Below, piece after piece: positions 1 to 5,479 of a DNA stretch of 5,479 nt (position 1 is the stretch's first letter; each line of letters opens with the position of its first letter). The position numbers and the translations under genes are program-made. The stretch is from NCBI GenBank assembly GCA_007125255.1, contig SLDM01000108.1:1-5479 (forward strand). Direction: 5' to 3'. The notes beneath the pieces are model-generated. The model saw only the letters and a list, made by a program, of their open reading frames with translations. It was not told the DNA's origin and searched no databases. The DNA comes from Phycisphaerales bacterium. Its GTDB lineage: Bacteria; Planctomycetota; Phycisphaerae; Phycisphaerales; SM1A02.

Positions 1-2398
1 AGTTTTCCAGATGTCCGATGATGATCACGCACGGCCGGGAGAACCACGGTGAAAGATCGAGTTCGCGACCGAGCGTGCGCGCAAAGACGACGTTGTCCGG
101 GTCTGTGTCATCCGCCCGGCCCTTGAAGTACTGCGGCGGAGTCAACTGGTGGAAGAAACTCAGCATCTCCTTGTACCGCAGCCGATCGGTGGCGCGGAGG
201 GTCTGCGTGGGGGCTGCCCCGAAGCCGGTGCTGCGGTAGTCCTCGACGTACCGCCGATCGATGCTGTTACTGAGAATCGCGCCGCCGGTAAACTGTGACT
301 CCAGTTCTTCGAGGACGAGTTGATCGCCCGGGTTCCATGCGGGCAGGCGCAGCATATAGCCGAGGTTGTTCATCTGCCCCGAGATCATGCGCGGCATCCA
401 CATGAGTTCCTCGCCGTCACGCGTCTGGTATCGCCGTGCGGCAAAGCGCTGGTTGCGCACCCAGATGAACGTCACATCACGCAAGGTATCGGGCAGGTCG
501 TGCAGCAACACGCCTTCAAGTCCGACCTCCCGCCCGCTGCCGTCGAGTTGGACGTTGACCGGCCGGTCGGGATGCTCACGGATCATCCCGCCCCAGTCGC
601 CACTCAGGCCGCCGAGCCAGTTGGCGTAGAACTGCGTCGCGGTGGAACGCGAAGGCATGAGCAATGAGGAACCGGACGTGCCAATGTCAATCGTGTAGCG
701 ATTCGCATTGGGGAAGCGGCTGACCGATTCTCCCGGTGCGGTCCAGGTCGCGAGCAGGTTCCGCTCGTTGCCGGCCGATTCAATTCCCAGCGGCACATTC
801 TGGTAGCCGGGCGTGTAGAGCGTGAGCCAACTGACCGCACGCTGCATCTGCGGCTCCTCCTCGTCAAGCCCCCGCCATACCGGCTGGGCGACATGATCGA
901 GATAAGTCACGTGACGAACCTGTGGCTCATTGATGCGAAGCACACTGACCGTGCCCCAGGCAATGGCGGTGAAGACCAGCGCGGTTGCGCCGAACGCAAC
1001 CCACGCATGCTGCGGCTTCTTGTACATCTTCAGAAACGCGAAGCCGCCGGGACCGGCGATAATCCAGTACGTCGCGAACAGCACCAGCGCCACGAGCAGA
1101 CCGACGCCCGCCTGGGTGGACATCGCGATCGGTTGCGTGATCAGCCCACCGGTGCCGAGGGTGCGCTCGTTCACGATGGCGCGGGCAAGCAGATCTTCCT
1201 CTTCCATCGCGCGGTACTCCGCGGCCGAGGGCGTGTCGACACGTCGGCCGAGGATCCGATTCCAGAACACATCGGCCTGGGGCAGTCCGGAAGTGTTGTT
1301 GCTCAACCGCACGGAAGCGATCTGCTGACGGGTCAGGTCGAGACCGCTGATCGTCACCCGGCCATGCCCGTATTCGCGCTGCGCGACGACGACCCGCCCG
1401 TCCTCGAGGGCCTTCATCGGCACGTAGGCGGACCCGAGTCGATCCATTCCACTTTCGAGATCCTGGAAAACCCGAATACTGATGGGGAAGTCTGCAACCG
1501 CGCCGCGAGCTTTGCTGATCAGCGGCAGAATCTCCGAAAGCGCGACGTCCTCATCCCGTCGTGGCGGCTCGGGCGGCAGAAGGTCCTCGAGTGGCGTCTG
1601 CGCCACCGCACCGGCCTGCCAGGGATTCGCATCTTCCGGAAGAACGATCACGAGATGACCACCGCGGCGCACATACTGCCGGAGCGCGTTGGCGGTGTCA
1701 CTCGTCAACTGCAGTGGTGACGCATCGCCCCACACGATGGCCTCGAGGCCGTTGAGCGCTTCCCAGCGATCGGGCAATTCATCGGGGCGAATGCCGAACA
1801 CGGTGCGCGTGAACTCGTGCGCGGCCCGCGGTCGGTCCCCCTGCGCCACACGAACGCTGTACTGATTCAGGCCCATCTGCCGCTGGCCGATGACGCCGAT
1901 CAGGCCCGTCGTGACTTCTTCGAACTGCGCCCCGGCGTCGGCGGGACGAAAGCGCATTCCGCCGAGTTCGCCGCGACGCTCCCCGTCACGCGTCTCGAAG
2001 ACGCGGATCGACCAGATCGTATCCGACCGGGCACCGGGCGGGAGCGGCGCGTAGAGCCACGTGTACATCGGCCGTCCGCGGGTGAGCGTCACATGGCGCC
2101 CGTAGCCGATGATGTCGCCGTCGGCGTTGGGAACCTCCCACTGCACCCATGCGCCGGTGGCTTCACCGAGCGTTCCGCCGGGATTGGCCAGCAACTCGAC
2201 ACGCATGCCGGTGATTTCGCCCGGGCGAACGACCGAGCCGACGCCGAACTTGTCGAGACTGATAATCACGTCATCCGCGCTGGTCTGCGCGGCCGCGGGC
2301 GGTGCCAGGACCGCCAGCAGCAGACCGATCAGCAGCAGGGAGACTGTTGATGGCGTCACGCCGCGCGGACCGACCCGGATCTGCCAGAAGCGGTTCAT
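1..2398 (-). CDS. Envelope protein with GATase-like periplasmic domain and two membrane helices (3'-partial)
   Basis: The frame is open for 799 codons from the ATG at 2398 and runs off the left edge, so the C-terminus is missing. Residues 20-38 form a signal peptide (LLLIGLLLAVLAPPAAAQ), with likely cleavage after the Ala run. Residues about 43-155 look like a beta-rich domain. Residues about 215-355 resemble a class I glutamine-amidotransferase-like fold: ALNGLEAIVWGD, then ALRQYVRRGGHLVIVLP, and later YGHGRVTISGLDL. No Cys occurs before residue 790, so this domain cannot have the usual Cys nucleophile. Two membrane helices follow at about 430-449 and 466-485. The short loop between them is Lys-rich (KMYKKPQ), which places it in the cytoplasm and both large domains in the periplasm. 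The region after 490 is soluble and ends in SPWFSRPCVIIIGHLEN. I do not know its function. Similar proteins often sit near MoxR ATPase, DUF58 and von Willebrand factor genes, but none of these is visible here. Gene reality is near certain; the family label is an inference from sequence memory. Confidence 0.9.
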   Translation of the reverse strand, partial: MNRFWQIRVGPRGVTPSTVSLLLIGLLLAVLAPPAAAQTSADDVIISLDKFGVGSVVRPGEITGMRVELLANPGGTLGEATGAWVQWEVPNADGDIIGYGRHVTLTRGRPMYTWLYAPLPPGARSDTIWSIRVFETRDGERRGELGGMRFRPADAGAQFEEVTTGLIGVIGQRQMGLNQYSVRVAQGDRPRAAHEFTRTVFGIRPDELPDRWEALNGLEAIVWGDASPLQLTSDTANALRQYVRRGGHLVIVLPEDANPWQAGAVAQTPLEDLLPPEPPRRDEDVALSEILPLISKARGAVADFPISIRVFQDLESGMDRLGSAYVPMKALEDGRVVVAQREYGHGRVTISGLDLTRQQIASVRLSNNTSGLPQADVFWNRILGRRVDTPSAAEYRAMEEEDLLARAIVNERTLGTGGLITQPIAMSTQAGVGLLVALVLFATYWIIAGPGGFAFLKMYKKPQHAWVAFGATALVFTAIAWGTVSVLRINEPQVRHVTYLDHVAQPVWRGLDEEEPQMQRAVSWLTLYTPGYQNVPLGIESAGNERNLLATWTAPGESVSRFPNANRYTIDIGTSGSSLLMPSRSTATQFYANWLGGLSGDWGGMIREHPDRPVNVQLDGSGREVGLEGVLLHDLPDTLRDVTFIWVRNQRFAARRYQTRDGEELMWMPRMISGQMNNLGYMLRLPAWNPGDQLVLEELESQFTGGAILSNSIDRRYVEDYRSTGFGAAPTQTLRATDRLRYKEMLSFFHQLTPPQYFKGRADDTDPDNVVFARTLGRELDLSPWFSRPCVIIIGHLEN

Positions 2399-2404
2399 GG
2401 AATC

Positions 2405-2413
2405 AGTGTAGCA
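2405..2413 (-). promoter_or_regulatory. Extended -10 promoter for a leaderless transcript
   Basis: Read on the minus strand the site is TGCTACACT, which fits the extended -10 pattern TGnTAnnnT. The -10 hexamer is TACACT (2410-2405). Six bases (GATTCC) separate it from the ATG at 2398, so the expected transcription start is the A of the start codon. There is no purine-rich Shine-Dalgarno sequence before this ATG, which agrees with leaderless translation. I see no good -35 hexamer 16-18 bases upstream; an extended -10 can work without one. Start-site mapping would be decisive. Confidence 0.55.
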
Positions 2414-2519
2414 TTCCCGTCCGGCGAGCGACGGTGGCGAACTGCACCCGGAGCGGCAAGTCCGGTCAAGTCGAGCCCCGCACGGGCCGATCCCGCTACG
2501 GATGCCGCCCGTCGGGACC

Positions 2520-2804
2520 ATGCCGTTCTGGTTGGTCATCGCCATCGCCGCGATGCTGGTTTTCGCCGCGCTGCGGGTCATCGCCGCGTCGATCGAGAAT
2601 GGGCGTGCCCGGCATCAACTCATGCTGGACGTCCGGGCCCTGCAGCAGATGCAACTGGACAGGATTCACGAGCTCAACGCCGAACGGGAACGCAAGCAGC
2701 TCGAACGTCTGGCCAAGAGCAACGGCACCGCGATACCGATCAAGCCCTCCGCGGACGCTACCGCGGCGGGAGCGCCGGATGAGCCGCTACAGCAGGCCGC
2801 GTGA
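2520..2804 (+). CDS. Small single-pass membrane protein with coiled-coil-like tail, unknown function
   Basis: This encodes 94 residues from the ATG at 2520. Residues 3-23 (WLVIAIAAMLVFAALRVIAAS) are a membrane helix at the very N-terminus. Residues about 25-68 are rich in Gln, Glu, Arg, Lys and Leu with regular hydrophobic spacing (QLMLDVRALQQMQLDRIHEL, then ERERKQLERL), suggesting an amphipathic or coiled-coil helix. The last 25 residues are Ala/Pro-rich and probably disordered. The codons favour G or C at the third position, as in the neighbouring genes, which supports a real gene. The layout of a membrane helix followed by a short charged helix recalls PspB-type phage-shock proteins, but I see no sequence motif that proves it. 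An in-frame ATG at 2502 would add MPPVGT; neither start has a strong ribosome binding site (only GGGA two bases before 2520). I chose 2520 because the membrane helix begins at once. The gene is divergent from the large envelope gene and convergent with the peptidase gene. Confidence 0.72.
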   Translation: MPFWLVIAIAAMLVFAALRVIAASIENGRARHQLMLDVRALQQMQLDRIHELNAERERKQLERLAKSNGTAIPIKPSADATAAGAPDEPLQQAA

Positions 2805-4250
2805 TCACGCACCGGGATCCGGCCGCGGTGAAGTTGCCCCGCCGGCCAGCCGGGCCATGATCGCCGCGTGTGATTTTACCCCGTTGTCGAAACAGCGCCG
2901 CTCGAACTTCTCGTTCGGTGAGTGCACCCGGTCATCGTCCAATCCGAATCCGACGAGCAGCGAATCGAACCCGAGAATCTGCTGAATCGATCCGACCACC
3001 GGAATCGATCCGCCCGAGCCGATGAGGACCGCCTCCCGGCCGTAGACATCGCCGAGCCCGGCCTTCGCCGCGGCGAGTTGGGGTGAATCCGTCGGCACGC
3101 GGATCGCCGGCGCCGCGCCGTGGTTGGTGAACGACCACGTCCCGTCGGGCGGGGTCCGGCTTTCGAAAAACTCGACCAGCGCAGTGTAAATGCGGCCGGG
3201 ATCCTGATGCGCGACGAGCCGGCAGCTCAGCTTGACCCGCGCGTGGTCGCCGATGACCGTCTTCGCGCCGCGGCCGGTGTACCCGCCGATGATGCCGTTG
3301 ATGTCGCAGGTCGGACGGGCCCACGTGCGTTCGAGCGTCGAGTACCCCTTCTCACCGAACGGCTGCTTCATGCCCGCACCGCCGAGAAACGCTGATTCAT
3401 CCAGACCGAGCCGCTCCCAGGCGCCGCGTTCGGCGGCGGTCAACTCCTTCACGTCGTCGTAGAAGCCCTTCACCCGGACGCGGCCCTCGGCATCATGCAG
3501 TTCACCGAGAATCCTGGTCAGGGCATTGAGCGGATTCATCACCGCACCGCCGTACATCCCCGAATGCAGGTCATGTGACGGCCCGTGCAGCGTTGCCTCC
3601 AGGTACACCATCCCACGCAGCATGTAGGTGATTGCCGGCGTTTCGATGTCCCACATGCCCGTATCGCAGACGATACAGACATCCGCCGACAGCTCGTCGC
3701 GGTGCTCCATCAGAAACGGTTCGAGTGAAGGGCTCCCGGATTCCTCCTCGCCTTCCAGGAGGACGGTGACCTTGATCGGCAACTCTCCGTGCACGTGCTT
3801 CCACGCGCGGAACGCCTCGATGAAGGTCATGAGCTGGCCCTTGTCATCGACCGCGCCCCGGGCAACGATCCGCTCACCGTGCTCGCCCGGGACGACCTGC
3901 GGCTCGAAGGGGGGGCTGTTCCACAGCTCCAGCGGGTCCGGCGGCTGAACATCATAATGGCCGTAGTACAACACGTGCGGCACGTTCGCGCCGGCGTCCT
4001 TCGGTCCCGGGTGGTGCGCGACCACCATCGGGTGACCGGTCGTCTCGCGCACGGAGGCGTCGAACCCGATCGAACCGAGGTCGTCGGCCAGCCACCGCGC
4101 CGCACGCTTCGTCTCCGTGTCGTACTCCGAGTCGGTACTGATGCTGGGAATACTCAGCAGTGCAACCAGCCGCGCCAGCGAAGCATCACGCGCTGCATCC
4201 ACGCGCTCCAGCACCGGGGCCAACACCGAATCCGTCACCTGGGAACCCAT
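2805..4250 (-). CDS. M20-family zinc metallopeptidase (dipeptidase)
   Basis: This is a complete protein of 481 residues from the ATG at 4250, a usual length for M20 dipeptidases of the carnosinase/PepV-like group, which hydrolyse dipeptides or related amide bonds. All expected active-site motifs are present, numbered from the ATG: YGHYDVQPPDP (zinc-ligand His98 and Asp100), RGAVDDKGQL (bridging Asp135), EGEEESGS (catalytic Glu169, ligand Glu170), CDTG (ligand Asp196), DLHSGMYGG (His229, in the dimerisation/lid domain) and RVHSPNEKF (ligand His443). The stretch RPTCDINGIIGGYTGRGAKT is typical of the lid domain in this subgroup. There is no signal peptide, so it should act in the cytoplasm with two zinc ions per active site. 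GGAG six bases before the ATG decides the start; in-frame GTG codons at 4265 and 4280 are alternatives and would add 5 or 10 residues. It lies 161 nt downstream of the ChaN-like gene on the same strand. Exact substrate cannot be read from sequence. Confidence 0.95.
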   Translation of the reverse strand: MGSQVTDSVLAPVLERVDAARDASLARLVALLSIPSISTDSEYDTETKRAARWLADDLGSIGFDASVRETTGHPMVVAHHPGPKDAGANVPHVLYYGHYDVQPPDPLELWNSPPFEPQVVPGEHGERIVARGAVDDKGQLMTFIEAFRAWKHVHGELPIKVTVLLEGEEESGSPSLEPFLMEHRDELSADVCIVCDTGMWDIETPAITYMLRGMVYLEATLHGPSHDLHSGMYGGAVMNPLNALTRILGELHDAEGRVRVKGFYDDVKELTAAERGAWERLGLDESAFLGGAGMKQPFGEKGYSTLERTWARPTCDINGIIGGYTGRGAKTVIGDHARVKLSCRLVAHQDPGRIYTALVEFFESRTPPDGTWSFTNHGAAPAIRVPTDSPQLAAAKAGLGDVYGREAVLIGSGGSIPVVGSIQQILGFDSLLVGFGLDDDRVHSPNEKFERRCFDNGVKSHAAIMARLAGGATSPRPDPGA

Positions 4251-4254
4251 GATT

Positions 4255-4260
4255 CTCTCC
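4255..4260 (-). promoter_or_regulatory. Ribosome binding site of the M20 dipeptidase gene
   Basis: On the minus strand GGAGAG is followed by AATC and then the ATG at 4250. The core GGAG lies six bases from the start codon, a good Shine-Dalgarno spacing. It favours the ATG over the upstream in-frame GTG codons, although the 4265 GTG has an identically spaced GGAG. Confidence 0.65.
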
Positions 4261-4285
4261 GCCACGTTTCGCTCCGCCACGTTTC
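4256..4285 (-). repeat. 15-bp tandem duplication over the dipeptidase start region
   Basis: Two adjacent 15-bp units (4271-4285 and 4256-4270) agree at 14 of 15 positions. Each reads GAAACGTGGCGGAG on the minus strand, followed by C or A. Each unit carries a GTG triplet in the dipeptidase frame and a GGAG that can serve the next start codon. The unit length is five codons, so the frame is kept, giving a repeated VAER if translated from 4280. A shorter match, GAAACGT, recurs at 4327-4333. Confidence 0.85.
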
Positions 4286-4340
4286 TCTCTGTTGGTGCGC
4301 CGCGTACCGGACGCGCCGCCCCGGTTACGTTTCACCTGTC

Positions 4341-4356
4341 GAGTCGAGCCCGACTC
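4341..4356 (-). terminator. Small hairpin between the ChaN-like and dipeptidase genes (possible weak terminator)
   Basis: The sequence is a perfect 6-bp inverted repeat, GAGTCG and CGACTC around a four-base loop. It starts about 55 nt past the ChaN-like stop. No T-run follows on the minus strand, so intrinsic termination is doubtful; it could equally be an RNA stability element or chance. A second small hairpin, 5-bp stem CGCGT/ACGCG, lies at 4301-4315 in the same 161-nt gap. The rest of the gap holds no recognisable promoter or convincing gene. Confidence 0.25.
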
Positions 4357-4411
4357 ACGCCTCGCCGTGGCGCGCCTGGTCCGCTTCGCCACGATTCATC
4401 GTCACTCACAC

Positions 4412-5479
4412 TCACGGCTGCTCATCATGGTGATGAGGATCTTCGTGATGGCCTTCTTCGTGATGACCATCCTCGTCATCATCGGCATCGTGATCGTCGG
4501 TATCCGCGGCCGGCATCATCGGCGACTCGATCGCCCCCGTGTAGATCACAATGTCCGCCCGTCCCTGATCTTCCTCGCGCAGCGCTTCGGCATCCGAGGC
4601 CTGCAGACTCACGTTGAGAATCCGCACTCCCGGCCGGTGGCGACGGAGTTCGGAAATCAGCCCGCCCTCGAAATCACTGTGAAACTGACCGACCAGGTGC
4701 ACGACCTTCGCCCGCCGGCTCGGATTGGCGCCGAGGATCGACCGCGCCATCGTCGCGTCCCAGACCATCTGGCTGCGAAAGATCGCTTCGATCCGGGCAT
4801 CGGCAGCCTCCTGATCTTCGTCCGAGCTCGGGTGCCCGTGCGACATCACCCCCCAGAACCGCTCGCGATACATCCCCTCCTCGGGCAGACGCGCGGGCAG
4901 ATCAAAGTACCGGCGTCGATCGCGGGGCAACGCGCGGAGCGCGCCGTAGCCATCGGTCCGCGCCAGCCGCACGTAACGGCGCGGCGCGTTGGCCGCAACG
5001 ATCGACGCGCCGTAGTCCCGCGCCGTATCCACGATCGGCTGGTACCACTCCAGCCAGCGCTCCTCACCTCCCCAGTTCGCGCTGAAGGTCAGTCGCACAA
5101 ACGTCTCGGTGTCGAGAATACCATCGAGATAATCGTCCACGAGCGCCTGCTCATCACGCTCGAACATTTCCATGGACAGCGTTGATCGCGGCCAGGTTTG
5201 AAGAACATCCTTCAGGATGAGACGCTGCAGCGCGTGGGCGGTGCCGTCATCGTGGCGCTCGCCGAGAATCACCACGTCCGCCCAGCGGACCGCGCGGATG
5301 AGATCGACCCAGCGCAGTTGTTCACCGGTTTCTCCCGACACCATCGGCCGGGTGCGCAGATCGGTCTCCAGGACGGTACGCTCGTCCGCCGTGAACGGCT
5401 GAGAGGACTTCACCGGTGCGGCGGGAGCCGTGGCGCAGCCGGAGAGTCCCAGCACGATTCCCAGCACGGGGACCGCCAG
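4412..5479 (-). CDS. ChaN-like haem/iron-associated lipoprotein with His/acid-rich tail (5'-partial)
   Basis: The frame is open to the right edge and the true start is probably outside. Visible residues begin LAVPVLGIVLGLSGCAT: the hydrophobic core and lipobox LSGC of a lipoprotein signal, without the basic N-terminus. Numbered from the GTG at 5467, the lipidated residue is Cys11. Ala follows it, with no Asp retention signal, so outer-membrane sorting is likely. The body matches the ChaN/Cofac_haem_bdg (DUF399) family: VVILGERHDDGTAH (Glu70, His72, His78), SMEMFERD (Glu100), IVAANAPRR (Asn160, Arg163) and VHLVGQFHSDFEGG (His257, His263). Campylobacter ChaN is an iron-regulated lipoprotein that binds haem as a cofacial pair in a dimer; the fold is also shared with TIKI-type and erythromycin-esterase-like proteins, so an enzymatic role is possible. 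Residues 322-351 form a tail with 8 His and 15 Asp/Glu, including GHHEEGHHEDPHHH, beyond the normal domain. It probably binds divalent metal. The M20 gene follows downstream. Family assignment is strong; the cargo is inferred. Confidence 0.9.
   Translation of the reverse strand: MAVPVLGIVLGLSGCATAPAAPVKSSQPFTADERTVLETDLRTRPMVSGETGEQLRWVDLIRAVRWADVVILGERHDDGTAHALQRLILKDVLQTWPRSTLSMEMFERDEQALVDDYLDGILDTETFVRLTFSANWGGEERWLEWYQPIVDTARDYGASIVAANAPRRYVRLARTDGYGALRALPRDRRRYFDLPARLPEEGMYRERFWGVMSHGHPSSDEDQEAADARIEAIFRSQMVWDATMARSILGANPSRRAKVVHLVGQFHSDFEGGLISELRRHRPGVRILNVSLQASDAEALREEDQGRADIVIYTGAIESPMMPAADTDDHDADDDEDGHHEEGHHEDPHHHDEQP

Noticed and set aside
893..1720. 275-codon plus-strand open frame
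   Set aside because: It lies fully antisense to the large envelope gene, has an Arg/His/Gly-rich composition typical of GC-rich shadow frames and no recognisable motif.
2409..2414. TAGCAT as a plus-strand -10 for the small membrane-protein gene
   Set aside because: It matches the consensus at only four of six bases, lacks a -35 partner and overlaps the stronger minus-strand element, so it may be chance.
2302..2985. 227-codon plus-strand open frame spanning the divergent intergenic region and the small membrane-protein gene
   Set aside because: Ser/Arg/Pro-rich translation with no domain; it runs over the starts and ends of three better supported genes in other frames.
4186..4392. 68-codon very basic minus-strand frame in the gap before the dipeptidase gene
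   Set aside because: GTG start without a ribosome binding site, low-complexity Arg/Gly composition, and 65-nt overlap with the dipeptidase start in another frame. It could be a real small basic protein but nothing supports it.
4292..5185. 297-codon plus-strand open frame beginning with a membrane-helix-like stretch (MRIFVMAFFVMTILVIIGIV)
   Set aside because: It is the antisense of the ChaN-like gene. The apparent membrane helix is the reverse complement of the His/Asp/Glu codon repeats, which read as Met, Val and Ile; the rest is Arg/His/Pro-rich with no family motif.

Overview
This GC-rich window holds four protein-coding genes and no RNA gene, insertion sequence or CRISPR array that I can see. 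Three genes are on the minus strand and one small gene is on the plus strand. Two are cut by the window edges. The organism is a GC-rich, double-membrane (diderm) bacterium. The large two-helix envelope protein with a glutamine-amidotransferase-like periplasmic domain resembles proteins I associate with Planctomycetota, especially the Phycisphaerae. That placement is an impression from family resemblance, not a computed result.

Layout from left to right. Positions 1-2398 (minus) are the first 799 codons of a secreted or inner-membrane protein of unknown function, whose C-terminus lies beyond the left edge. Its ATG sits directly behind an extended -10 promoter, so its mRNA is predicted to be leaderless. 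Positions 2399-2519 form a short divergent intergenic region. Positions 2520-2804 (plus) encode a small protein with one N-terminal membrane helix followed by a charged, probably coiled-coil tail. Positions 2805-4250 (minus) encode a complete cytoplasmic M20-family zinc dipeptidase. Its stop codon abuts the stop of the small gene with no base between them (TGATCA). Positions 4251-4411 are an intergenic leader with a 15-bp tandem duplication over the ribosome binding site and a small hairpin. Positions 4412-5479 (minus) encode a ChaN-like lipoprotein whose signal peptide begins beyond the right edge and whose C-terminus is a 30-residue His/Asp/Glu-rich tail.

The ChaN-like gene lies upstream of the M20 gene on the same strand with a 161-nt gap, so co-transcription is possible but not shown. 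No clear multi-gene pathway emerges. The most unusual items are the His/acid tail on the ChaN-like lipoprotein, the triple in-frame start region of the peptidase, the leaderless promoter, and the cysteine-poor amidotransferase-like domain. I found no convincing evidence of a wholly new system.
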